64,000 nt of DNA. It comes from Nannocystis exedens (GTDB lineage Bacteria > Myxococcota_A > Polyangia > Nannocystales > Nannocystaceae). The position numbers and the translations under genes are program-made. The first letter of the stretch is position 1; each line of letters begins with the position of its first letter. The stretch lies in assembly GCF_002343915.1 (NCBI RefSeq), contig NZ_NETK01000001.1, forward strand, positions 4,226,001 through 4,290,000, given 5' to 3'. The notes under the pieces are model-generated. The model saw nothing but the letters and a program-made list of their open reading frames with translations, was not told the DNA's origin and did no database searches. This document shows positions 15,239 to 23,244 of this stretch, piece by piece.

Positions 15239-16942
15239 ATGATCCGGACCGTACGCCGTCCCCTGCTTGTGATCCATGCCGCCGCGTTGCTGACCCCCGG
15301 GTGCTTCGACGGGGCGGATCTGGCGGCTTGCAGCATCTCCATGACTTACTGCGAGGCGGACGCCGGGAGCACCGGAGAAGGAGCGGGCAGCACGTCCGGC
15401 AGCAGCTCGGGGCCCGGCATCATGACGTCCGACGCGTTCACCGGGAGCGGCAGCGGGGACACGGACACCTCGGGCGGCACCTCGCCGTCGACGGGCGAGC
15501 CGAGCGATCCCCCACCGTGGATCGAAGATCTCGCGTGCGATCCCCCGGAGGCTTTCGAGGTCGGGCCGACCGTCGTCACCTACAAGGCGAGCGCCGACGC
15601 GGTCGAGGCGGATCTTCTGGACGACGGCGTGGTGATCGCCACCGGCCCCGCGGGAGCGCCCTTCGTCTTCCCGGTCACGAGCGGCCCGACGAACAACCCC
15701 GGCAGCAATCTGTCGGTGGTTGTGCGTGACCCAGCCGGCCAGACCGCGGAGGCGTCCATCTACCAGCCGAGCCTGATCAAGGACCCGGGCAGCACGGTCT
15801 GGACCACCCTCGAGCCGAACGACGGCCAGTTCAGCAGCGGCGGGGCGGTCGCGCTGGACGGCAACAACGCCATCGGCGCCGGCGTCCGCTGGGAGAACAA
15901 CCAGATCTTGGCAACCCTGCGCCGCTACGACAAGTCGGGCACGTGGATCGCCACGAGCGACGGGTGGACCCAGCAGCACACGGACTGGACGCAGCGCGCG
16001 GAGCTGAAGACTGGGCACCTCGGCCTGAACGCGCTCGCGGTGGACGCCGAGGGCAACATCGTCGCGGTCGGCACGGCGCAGGTCGACGGCGAACCGCGGA
16101 TGTACGTCGCCCGCTTCGGATCCGGCGGCGGTCTGATCTGGGAGGTGCTCGGGCCGATCGGGACGGAGGCGCGCGGCACGGGCATCACGAAGGACGGATC
16201 GATCTATGTCGCCGGCGGGGTGCGCGTGGCGAAGGGGCCCGACGTCTGGGACATGGCGACGTGGGTCTACGGCCCTGACAAGCAGGCGTTCGGACCCGAC
16301 ATCTTCAAAGATCTGGAGGACGAACTGGAGGACTACAGCGAGCACGGGCGAGCGGTCGCGGTACTGGCGAGCGGCCGAGTCGCCGTCGCCGGCACCCGCG
16401 AGGTGTGGTCTCCCGTGACCAACAAGCTCTATCTGCGCGGCGTCGTGCTCATCTATGAGGGCAAGGGCAAGCGCGTCCACGAATGGACATCGTCGGGCGA
16501 CAAGATGGTGAACGACACAATCTTCGCGGCCGCACCAGCCAGGACTGGCGTCGTGCTCTGCGGCTACGCGCAGAACGAGACCAACATCCCGGCCAACAAG
16601 CCGCAGATCCTGATCCGCTGGCTGGGGGAGGATCTTTCGGAAGCGAAGGCCCCGCGCCTCGAGAGTACGCCCGACGCGTCCACGTGCTACGGAGTCGGCA
16701 CGAACATGGAGGGCGCGACGATCGTCGGCGCCACCGTCCACGAGAACCTGGACGGCGACAACGCCTGGATCTTCGCGGTCGAAGATGCGGCCTCGCCCCG
16801 CGTGGATTACATGAAGCGCAACGGCATGTCGGGTGGGCAGGACCGTGTGCTCGGGCTGGCGTGCGAGTACATGTGCGCGTGGACCGGCTCGGAGGAGGTC
16901 GACGGCGCAGCGCAGTGGATCATGGGGATGATCCGCGGCTGA
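15239..16942 (+). CDS. Lipoprotein with beta-propeller-like (delta-60/SBBP-type) repeats
   Basis: About 567 residues. A lipoprotein signal (IRTVRRPLLVIHAAALLTPG) ends at the Cys of TPGC. A Ser/Gly/Thr linker of about 60 residues follows, then a domain of about 100 residues (FEVGPTVVTYKASADAVEAD) that looks Ig-like, then blade-like repeats with GNIVAVGTAQVDGEPRMYVA, DGSIYVAGGV and SGRVAVAGTRE. These fit delta-60 or beta-propeller repeats of secreted deltaproteobacterial proteins. The start was set at the ATG 15239; a GTG at 15230 is in frame. Its stop is 4 bp from that of the convergent lipoprotein gene. The role is unknown, probably at the outer surface. Confidence 0.75.
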   Translation: MIRTVRRPLLVIHAAALLTPGCFDGADLAACSISMTYCEADAGSTGEGAGSTSGSSSGPGIMTSDAFTGSGSGDTDTSGGTSPSTGEPSDPPPWIEDLACDPPEAFEVGPTVVTYKASADAVEADLLDDGVVIATGPAGAPFVFPVTSGPTNNPGSNLSVVVRDPAGQTAEASIYQPSLIKDPGSTVWTTLEPNDGQFSSGGAVALDGNNAIGAGVRWENNQILATLRRYDKSGTWIATSDGWTQQHTDWTQRAELKTGHLGLNALAVDAEGNIVAVGTAQVDGEPRMYVARFGSGGGLIWEVLGPIGTEARGTGITKDGSIYVAGGVRVAKGPDVWDMATWVYGPDKQAFGPDIFKDLEDELEDYSEHGRAVAVLASGRVAVAGTREVWSPVTNKLYLRGVVLIYEGKGKRVHEWTSSGDKMVNDTIFAAAPARTGVVLCGYAQNETNIPANKPQILIRWLGEDLSEAKAPRLESTPDASTCYGVGTNMEGATIVGATVHENLDGDNAWIFAVEDAASPRVDYMKRNGMSGGQDRVLGLACEYMCAWTGSEEVDGAAQWIMGMIRG

Positions 16943-16945
16943 TGC

Positions 16946-18073
16946 TCACTGCGGCGGGATAAAGACCGAGCACTGCTCGAGGATCGTTTCCGCCATCTGC
17001 TTCATGAACGGGACGTAACTCGGCTCGCACATGCTGGCGAAGCGCCCATGCTTCCCCGCTTCGGCGAAGAGGCGCATCACGTTTGGGCCAGCCTCCGGAC
17101 CCTCACACTTCGGATTCGGCAGATCGCGATCGTGGGAGAACACCAGGGGGACGAGCGCGTCCTCGTTACCTTTCTTGGCCTCGAGGACAGCCGCGTACCA
17201 CTCCGCCGGCGTCCCGGGCGTCAAGTTGTCCTCTCCAGCGAGGACCACGAGCGCCAAGAGCGCATCAGATCGCAGGAACCCTGCGTTGCAGCCCCACTTG
17301 CTCAAGATGTCGGGCTCGAGCGCCTTAATCATCGAGCGCGCCGCAAGGGGAGCCTTCGGGCCCGCACCGAGTTTGGAAATGCACTCGAACGTGCCCTTGA
17401 GATCGGGATCGTCCCTGGTGATGAAGCGAGGCCCATCTGCAGGCAGGCAGCGCGTGTTCGAGGCATCGAAGTTCCCGACGATGGTCACTCCTGCGCCATA
17501 GACACCCGTGCACTCCTCGAAGATCTCGTTGCACGGGTAGTCCGGCGGCCCGTCCCACTGCGAGCAGCCCGGGCCATCACACATCACCTGCGAGCAGGAG
17601 TAGCAGATGTCGCAGCTCGGGAGGAAGGGAAGCGAGGCGTCCACGACCATGACGTGGTAGTCGAAGTCGGCGAAGTCGGCCTCGAGGATCTTGACGAACT
17701 CCGGGAACGCCTCCTGGAGCTGGACCTGCTTGTAGGCCATCTCCTCGTTCGACGAGATCACGAACAGGAAGTCGATCTTGCCCTTGCAGCCGGGCGTGGT
17801 CGGGAAATCCGGGATCGACCCGACGTCGGAGACGCCGCTCGAGCTCGTGCTGCTCGAGCCTGCCGTGCTGTCCTCACCGCCGGACCCGGAGCCCGTGCTC
17901 GTGCTGGTACTCGTGCTGCTGCTGGTGCCGTCGGAGCTGTCGGCGCCGCTCGTGGTGAGCGGCGCCGTCGTCGTGCTCGGCGTGGTCGTGAAGCCGGTCG
18001 TCGCCGTCGAGTCGCCGCACGCGACCGCCAGGCTAGCGGCGGCGACTCGCGCGAGCAGACTTGGGCGCGGCAT
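16946..18073 (-). CDS. Lipoprotein with von Willebrand factor A-like domain
   Basis: A 375-residue lipoprotein: MPRPSLLARVAAASLAVAC ends with the lipobox Cys. A Ser/Thr/Gly-rich linker of about 70 residues precedes a domain starting IDFLFVISSNEEMAYKQVQL. This is the strand plus MIDAS-like loop of a vWA fold, with Asp and Ser at metal-site positions although the classical DxSxS is altered (ISSNE). Several Cys pairs (SCDICYSC, CDGPGC) suggest disulfides. Such lipoproteins are multiplied in myxobacteria. The start overlaps the 3' end of the HTH gene at 18033-18368 by 41 bp, so they are probably cotranscribed. Function is unknown. Confidence 0.8.
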   Translation of the reverse strand: MPRPSLLARVAAASLAVACGDSTATTGFTTTPSTTTAPLTTSGADSSDGTSSSTSTSTSTGSGSGGEDSTAGSSSTSSSGVSDVGSIPDFPTTPGCKGKIDFLFVISSNEEMAYKQVQLQEAFPEFVKILEADFADFDYHVMVVDASLPFLPSCDICYSCSQVMCDGPGCSQWDGPPDYPCNEIFEECTGVYGAGVTIVGNFDASNTRCLPADGPRFITRDDPDLKGTFECISKLGAGPKAPLAARSMIKALEPDILSKWGCNAGFLRSDALLALVVLAGEDNLTPGTPAEWYAAVLEAKKGNEDALVPLVFSHDRDLPNPKCEGPEAGPNVMRLFAEAGKHGRFASMCEPSYVPFMKQMAETILEQCSVFIPPQ

Positions 18074-18368
18074 CGCGCGATCGTACCTTAGAGCGTGCAG
18101 CGGTACCAGCCTGTGCGGCGAGCAACTCTGCGATCTGCTCGAGCGACAGGCCCTCGGCCCGCTTGGCGGCGACGAAGCGCGCCTGTCCGAGCGCGCTCAT
18201 TGGGAATCGATTAAACACCCCGCCGGGGCTGCCGAGCGAGATCTTGATCGGCCGTGGCAAGAGCCCGGCGTTGATCCACGCCGTGACGGTGCGGCGGGTG
18301 ATGCCCGCAGCTTCCATGATGTCCGTGGTCGTGGCGAACGACGGGTCCAGCCGGCGGCGTTCGGTCAT
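18033..18368 (-). CDS. MerR-like DNA-binding protein, paralogue 1
   Basis: A 111-residue protein with DPSFATTTDIMEAAGITRRT and TVTAWINAGLLPRP, then GSPGGVFNRFP and AEGLSLEQIAELLAA. This is a helix-turn-helix of MerR/excisionase type followed by an aromatic loop and a second helix pair. It is clearly paralogous to the genes at 18405-18743 and 20047-20376, sharing ATT-DI-AAG-TR-TV-AW and GGVFNRFP. The C-terminus is basic. Small stand-alone proteins of this type often regulate accessory genes; no target can be named. Confidence 0.75.
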   Translation of the reverse strand: MTERRRLDPSFATTTDIMEAAGITRRTVTAWINAGLLPRPIKISLGSPGGVFNRFPMSALGQARFVAAKRAEGLSLEQIAELLAAQAGTAARSKVRSRDAAPKSARASRRR

Positions 18369-18404
18369 GGTTCGGCGAGGATACGCCGTCAGACGGCGTT
18401 CGCG

Positions 18405-18743
18405 CTACTTCCGGCCGGTGCTGCGCCCCTTGTCCTTCCGCGGCGGCGCCGCGGCCTTGCCGGAGATGCCCTGTCGCGCGTCGAGCTCGGCCAGCATCTC
18501 GAGGATCTCGTCCTGCGTGAAGCCGGCCGCCCGGCGCTGCGCGACGAAGCGGGCCCGCTCGACCGCCCATGCGGGGAAGCGGTTGAACACGCCGCCGACG
18601 GTGCCCTGCGACACCCGTATCGGCGTGGGCAGGAAGCCGCAAGCAACCCACGCCGCCACGGTCTTCCGCGTGATACCGGCGGCGTTCATGATGTCTTCGG
18701 TCGTGGCGAACGACGGATCGAGGTTGCGTGGCGGCGGCGTCAC
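18405..18743 (-). CDS. MerR-like DNA-binding protein, paralogue 2
   Basis: A 112-residue paralogue of the flanking gene, with LDPSFATTEDIMNAAGITRK, TVAAWVACGFLPTP, GGVFNRFPAWAVERARFVAQ and a second helix unit FTQDEILEMLAEL. The tail is very basic (KAAAPPRKDKGRSTGRK). It lies 36 bp downstream of the three-gene ATGA-coupled operon and 36 bp upstream of paralogue 1, all on the minus strand. It is closest in sequence to the plus-strand paralogue at 20047. The role is likely transcriptional, perhaps for the restriction locus; this is inference. Confidence 0.75.
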   Translation of the reverse strand: MTPPPRNLDPSFATTEDIMNAAGITRKTVAAWVACGFLPTPIRVSQGTVGGVFNRFPAWAVERARFVAQRRAAGFTQDEILEMLAELDARQGISGKAAAPPRKDKGRSTGRK

Positions 18744-18779
18744 GGTCCGCGGAGTGTACGCCAGACGCGGTCCGGGTCA

Positions 18780-19139
18780 TCAGGCCCAGGGCTGCAGTCG
18801 CGTCTCGAAGACCATGCAGGTGCCCTCCCCGAGCGGGATCGACCACACGACCACCGCCTCAGCCTCGTAGCCGCGCTGAAGGCTCTCGGGGACGGTGCAC
18901 GCCAGCACCCAGGCAAGGCTCGGGTTCAGGTGCTCGGCGACTCGCTCGACGATGTAATCGTGTTTGGAGGGGTAGATGCCGCGGTAGCCGGCCTCGGCGG
19001 CCTCGAGGATCTTCGGCTCGGTCGTACGGAGCGCCAGCGCCAACCGCTCCCGGAAGTCCGCCGGTGCCCCAAGCGGAGGCGCCGGCACATCCTCCGTAGC
19101 GATGTCGACGTCGAGCTCGGCCGGCGAGTGCTGCGTCAT
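18780..19139 (-). CDS. Hypothetical protein, third gene of an ATGA-coupled operon
   Basis: About 119 residues from the ATG at 19139, which overlaps the stop of the upstream gene as ATGA. The body (ADFRERLALALRTTEPKILE, then GYRGIYPSKHDYIVERVAEH) is soluble and mostly helical, and ends with a small hydrophobic strand region (AVVVWSIPLGEGTCMVFETR). I recognise no family. Its tight coupling to a small HTH protein and a coiled-coil protein suggests a three-component plasmid- or phage-type module. Confidence 0.6.
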   Translation of the reverse strand: MTQHSPAELDVDIATEDVPAPPLGAPADFRERLALALRTTEPKILEAAEAGYRGIYPSKHDYIVERVAEHLNPSLAWVLACTVPESLQRGYEAEAVVVWSIPLGEGTCMVFETRLQPWA

Positions 19140-19594
19140 TGGGCCTCCCGCCGTGCGCGCTCGTCCCGGAGCCGCTCGGCCAGGTCCTCGGCGACGTACG
19201 TGTCGAGGACGATGAGGCCTGGCACAGCACGCGCGAGGACCCCGAGCTCCTGGAGCTCCCGAGCGACCTTCTTGCGGCGCTCCTGGTGCGCCGCGTACTC
19301 GGCGTTCTTGCGCGCCAGGCTCTCCTCCTGGGCTTTGCGCGCGGCTGCCGCCTCTTCGACCCACGCCGCCACGTGGTCGCGCGTCCACTGCTTCGCGGTC
19401 TCGATATCGTCGAGGTCCGTGGCACGGACCTTCCCGGCGTACTTGACGGTGTAGCGCCCGTCGTCCTGCCGCACGACGTGGATCGTCCCGCCCATGTCCA
19501 CCATGCCGTCACGGTTGCACATGGCGGGACCGGACGCCTTCCACCGGATCTTGGGCTGCGAGGGGAGAGCCTCTCCGGCAGCGACGGGTTTCAT
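19136..19594 (-). CDS. Hypothetical coiled-coil protein, second gene of the operon
   Basis: About 152 residues from the ATG at 19594, overlapping the upstream stop as ATGA. The N-terminal half includes GGTIHVVRQDDGRYTVKYAG, a short beta module of the kind found in phage and integrase arm-binding domains. The second half is a charged coiled coil (KQWTRDHVAAWVEEAAAARK, then RRKKVARELQELGVLARAVP). No catalytic motif is visible. Coupling on both sides argues that it works with its neighbours in a complex. Confidence 0.6.
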   Translation of the reverse strand: MKPVAAGEALPSQPKIRWKASGPAMCNRDGMVDMGGTIHVVRQDDGRYTVKYAGKVRATDLDDIETAKQWTRDHVAAWVEEAAAARKAQEESLARKNAEYAAHQERRKKVARELQELGVLARAVPGLIVLDTYVAEDLAERLRDERARREAQ

Positions 19595-19947
19595 CGCCGG
19601 CCTCCCTTCTGCGCGACGGGCCTCGACACCGAGCTGGCGAACGTGGAGGAACGGGGCCGTGTAGCGGGCGCCGTCGCCGCCGACCGGCTGGGGACCGGCG
19701 TCGAGGAGGCGGAGGCGGGCTTGCCCGCACCGAACTCGAGGGGCACGCCCGCGGCGCGCGCGAGCTGGCGGAGCTTCTGCATCGAGACCCCGAGCCGGGC
19801 CGCGCAGCTCTCCGCGCTGGGCGCGGACTCGACGGCGTAGCGCACGAGCGCCGCGAGGTTGGCAGCGAGGTTTCGGTCCTCGCTGGAGAACAACAGGCGG
19901 CCGGCAGGGGTGCGGGTGACGGTAGGCGTGGAACGGATCCGAGCCAT
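19591..19947 (-). CDS. Small DNA-binding protein, first gene of the operon
   Basis: A 118-residue protein. LAANLAALVRYAVESAPSAE, then CAARLGVSMQKLRQLARAAG, contains a Fis-like or simple helix-turn-helix with a Ser-Met turn. The C-terminal third is Ser/Ala/Pro-rich. The start at 19947 is preceded by GAAAGGA. It opens the coupled operon and is divergent from the MerR-like gene at 20047. It may autoregulate the shared 99-bp intergenic region, which carries the TTTCAGTGGG motif also seen at 15161. Confidence 0.6.
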   Translation of the reverse strand: MARIRSTPTVTRTPAGRLLFSSEDRNLAANLAALVRYAVESAPSAESCAARLGVSMQKLRQLARAAGVPLEFGAGKPASASSTPVPSRSAATAPATRPRSSTFASSVSRPVAQKGGRR

Positions 19948-20046
19948 GAGAACTCAATGTCCTTTCAGTGGGAAATCAAAGCTATCCTCGAGCACCGCGC
20001 CCCGCAAGTGGCGCGCCGCCCCCGGCCCGGCTTACACTCCGCAACC

Positions 20047-20376
20047 GTGACGCAGCCCCGCCGCCTGGACCCCGCGTTCGCCACGACCGAAGACATCGTG
20101 CGGGCGGCCGGGGTCACGCGCCGGACCGTGGCGGCATGGGTGGCTCAGGGCCTCCTGCCAGCGCCGACGAAGGTCTCCCAGGGCTCGCCGGGCGGCGTGT
20201 TCAACCGCTTCCCCGCGTGGGCGGTCGAGCGCGCGCGCTATATCGCGCACCGGCGCGCATCGGGGTTCACGATCGCCGAGGTGCTCGCTGCGTTGGCCGA
20301 GCTCGACACGAATCAAGGGCGCGAGGGGAGCATCCCGATGCAGCAGTCCAGCGCTGCGGACGCGCCGCGTAGTTGA
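20047..20376 (+). CDS. MerR-like DNA-binding protein, paralogue 3
   Basis: About 109 residues from a GTG at 20047, aligned with the starts of its two paralogues. It contains LDPAFATTEDIVRAAGVTRR, TVAAWVAQGLLPAP, GGVFNRFPAWAVERARYIAH and FTIAEVLAALAELD. It lies 75 bp upstream of hsdM on the same strand, so it is well placed to control the restriction-modification operon, as small controller proteins do in other systems; this role is inferred. The tail differs from those of the other paralogues. Confidence 0.75.
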   Translation: MTQPRRLDPAFATTEDIVRAAGVTRRTVAAWVAQGLLPAPTKVSQGSPGGVFNRFPAWAVERARYIAHRRASGFTIAEVLAALAELDTNQGREGSIPMQQSSAADAPRS

Positions 20377-20451
20377 GGCCGTTCCTGGCCTGCGCCAAGT
20401 GCGCACGATGTCCGGCCGGACGCAAGTGCCGTACTCTCGCAGCCGCACGGA

Positions 20452-23244
20452 ATGCCGACCAAGCGCGACCTCCTCGCCAAGCTCACCCGGGACGAGCTCC
20501 TCGCCATCCTCGAGCACTTCCAGCTCACGGCCGACCGTCGCAGCCCCGCGGCCATGCTCGAGGCCATCGCCGCCTCCAAGAAGGCCAAGCTAGGCCCCCT
20601 CCTCGAGAACTACTCGCGTGAACGCCTGCAGGAGCTCTGCCGCGCCCTCGGCCTCGACAGCTCCGGCCGCGAGAAGGCGGTGCTCGCCGCGCGCCTCCTC
20701 GGCAAGGCGCCGGCCGAGGACGACCCGCCAGCCCCCGCGCGCCCGGCCCCGGCCCAGGGGCAACTTCCCCTGACCGCGCCCGCATCGCCTGCGCCGTCAC
20801 CGCCGGCACCGCGTCCCCAAGGCCCGCTGACGCTCCCGCAGCTCGAGCGCCACCTCTTCGCCGCCGCCGACATTCTGCGCGGCAAGATGGATGCCTCCGA
20901 GTTCAAGGAATACATCTTCGGGATGTTGTTCTTGAAGCGCTGCTCCGACGAGTTCGAGGCGCGCTACGAGCAGAACCTCGCCAAGGAGCTCGAGAAGGGC
21001 AGGACCCGGGCCGAGGCCGCCAAGCGCCTCGACAACGCCGCCTATTACACCGGCGCCGGCACCTTCTACGTCCCGCCGATCGCCCGCTGGACGTACATCC
21101 GCGACGAGCTGCACCACAACGTCGGCGACGGCCTCAACAAGGCCCTCGGCGCGCTCGAGCACGAGAACACCAGCCTCGAGGGCGTCGTCACGCACATCGA
21201 CTTCAATCGCAAGGTCGGCCAGTCGAAGATCCCCGACGCCCGCCTGCGTGACCTCATCGACCATTTTTCCGAGCACCGCCTGCGCAACGAGGACTTCGAG
21301 TATCCCGATCTCCTCGGTGCCGCCTACGAGTATTTGATCCGCGACTTCGCCGACTCCGCCGGCAAGAAGGGCGGCGAGTTCTACACCCCGCGCTCCGTCG
21401 TCCGCCTGATGGTGCGGATCGCCCGGCCCGACGAGGGCATGAGCGTCTACGACCCGTGCTCGGGCTCGGGCGGCATGCTGGTGCTCGCGCGCGAGTACCT
21501 CGACGAGCACCGCCGCAATATCAAGAACCTGGCGCTCTACGGCCAGGAGTCGAACGGCGGCGTCTGGGCGATCTCGAAGATGAACATGCTGCTGCACGGG
21601 ATCGCCGGCGCCGACGTGCAAAACGGCGACACGCTCGCCGAGCCCAAGCACACCGAGGGCGGCGAGCTCGTGCCCTTCGACCGCGTGCTCTCGAATCCGC
21701 CGTTCTCACAGAACTACAGCGCGGCGAACATCCCGTTCCCCGAGCGCTTCCGCTTCGGCTGGTGCCCCGAGACCGGCAAGAAGGCCGACCTCATGTTCGT
21801 CCAGCACATGCTTGCGGTGCTCAAGCCCGGCGGCATGGCGGTGACGGTGATGCCCCACGGCGTGCTGTTCCGCGGCGGCAAGGAGCGGGAGATCCGCGCG
21901 GGGATCCTCGACGCCGACCAGCTCGACGCAGTGATCGGCCTCGGACCCAACCTGTTCTACGGGACAGGTATTCCTGCCTGCATCCTGGTCCTCCGCGCAC
22001 CCGGCTCGAAGCCCCGCGAGCGCCGCGGCAAGGTGCTGTTCATCAACGCGGACCGCGAATACACCGAGGGTCGGGCCCAGAACTACCTCTACCCCGAGCA
22101 CATCGAGAAGATCGTCCGCACCTGGGAGGAGTTCGCCGACGTGCCGGGCTTCGCGCGCGTCGTCGACCGCGCGGAGCTGCGCGACAACGCCGACAACCTC
22201 AACATCCGCCGCTACGCCGACAACGCGCCGCCGCCCGAGCCGCAGGACGTTCGCGCCCACCTGTTCGGGGGGGTGCCGCGTGCCGAGGTCGCCGCGAAGC
22301 AGCCGCTGTTCGCCGCCCAGGGCCTCGACCCGCAGCGCTACTTCACGCCGCGCGACGCCGCCTACCTCGACTTCGCCGCCAGCCTCGGCGAGCGGTCGGA
22401 GCTGGCGCGGATGCTTCGCCAGGACGCCGGGGTGCTGGCCCGGCGCGAGCAACTGCTGAACGCGGTGTCGGTCTGGTGGACCGGCGCGTGCAAGACCCTG
22501 AGCGACTTGCCGAAGACCGGCGCACCGATGGTCGCGCGCGAGAAGCTCCTCACCAGTTTCGAGGCCGCGCTGCGTCCGATCGGCTCGCTTGACCGCTACC
22601 AGGTCGCCGGCGTGATCGCCTCGTGGTGGGAGGACGCCCAGAACGACATCCGCACGATCGCCAGCCGCGGCTTCTACGGCCTCGTCCTCGCCTGGGAGAC
22701 CAGCATCCTCGCCGGCCTCGAGGAGGCCCGCGGCAAGGACAGCCCGCTCGACCACCCGCTCGTCACCCGCCTGCTTCCCGGCTACCTCAACGACCTCGCC
22801 GAGCTCGGCGCGAAGCGGGCCGAGCTCGAGGCGACGATCAAGGGCGCCACCGCCAGCGAGGGCGACGAGGATGCCGAGGAGAGCGAAGCCGAGGAAGGCG
22901 AGGGCGAGGAGGCCCTGTCCGAGGAGCAGCTCAAGGCGCTCAAGAAACAGCTCGCCGACGCCAAAAAGGCGATCAAGACGGCCCAGGCGAACCTGACCTC
23001 GCGCCTGCGCGAAGCTTGTACGGCCCTGTCTGGCGACAAGGCCCGCGACTTGGTGCTCGACATCCTTCGCGGCCACCTCGACGCGATCCTCGCCCGCTAC
23101 GCCGATGCCGAGCTCCAGCGCGTCGTCGCAGCGTTCGAGGCCTGGTGGGACAAGTACCGCGTGACGCTGACGAGCATCGAAGCCGACCGTGACGCAGCCA
23201 GCACGACCCTGCGCGGGTTCCTCGGGAGGCTCGGGTATGTCTGA
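20452..23244 (+). CDS. hsdM: Type I restriction-modification DNA methyltransferase (HsdM), extended
   Basis: An N6-adenine methyltransferase subunit that uses S-adenosylmethionine and, with HsdS, methylates the target site. The HsdM N-terminal helical region is at about 125-270 (LERHLFAAADILRGKMDASE). The catalytic domain carries EFYTPRSVVRLMV, the SAM motif DPCSGSGG (about 334) and the catalytic SNPPF (Asn about 415). At 930 residues it is far longer than the usual 500 or so. Residues 1-90 form two SAP-like helical units (MPTKRDLLAKLTRDELLAIL and LLENYSRERLQELCRALGLD), and residues 620-930 add a helical region with an acidic stretch (about 800-825) and a coiled coil. Such fused HsdM proteins occur in type I systems of deltaproteobacteria. 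It overlaps hsdS by 8 bp. Confidence 0.93.
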   Translation: MPTKRDLLAKLTRDELLAILEHFQLTADRRSPAAMLEAIAASKKAKLGPLLENYSRERLQELCRALGLDSSGREKAVLAARLLGKAPAEDDPPAPARPAPAQGQLPLTAPASPAPSPPAPRPQGPLTLPQLERHLFAAADILRGKMDASEFKEYIFGMLFLKRCSDEFEARYEQNLAKELEKGRTRAEAAKRLDNAAYYTGAGTFYVPPIARWTYIRDELHHNVGDGLNKALGALEHENTSLEGVVTHIDFNRKVGQSKIPDARLRDLIDHFSEHRLRNEDFEYPDLLGAAYEYLIRDFADSAGKKGGEFYTPRSVVRLMVRIARPDEGMSVYDPCSGSGGMLVLAREYLDEHRRNIKNLALYGQESNGGVWAISKMNMLLHGIAGADVQNGDTLAEPKHTEGGELVPFDRVLSNPPFSQNYSAANIPFPERFRFGWCPETGKKADLMFVQHMLAVLKPGGMAVTVMPHGVLFRGGKEREIRAGILDADQLDAVIGLGPNLFYGTGIPACILVLRAPGSKPRERRGKVLFINADREYTEGRAQNYLYPEHIEKIVRTWEEFADVPGFARVVDRAELRDNADNLNIRRYADNAPPPEPQDVRAHLFGGVPRAEVAAKQPLFAAQGLDPQRYFTPRDAAYLDFAASLGERSELARMLRQDAGVLARREQLLNAVSVWWTGACKTLSDLPKTGAPMVAREKLLTSFEAALRPIGSLDRYQVAGVIASWWEDAQNDIRTIASRGFYGLVLAWETSILAGLEEARGKDSPLDHPLVTRLLPGYLNDLAELGAKRAELEATIKGATASEGDEDAEESEAEEGEGEEALSEEQLKALKKQLADAKKAIKTAQANLTSRLREACTALSGDKARDLVLDILRGHLDAILARYADAELQRVVAAFEAWWDKYRVTLTSIEADRDAASTTLRGFLGRLGYV

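Noticed and set aside
19957-19968. ATGTCCTTTCAG, identical to the first 12 bases of the palindrome at 48110
   Set aside because: The second arm is missing (TGGGA instead of ACAT), so it is probably chance and was not counted as a copy.
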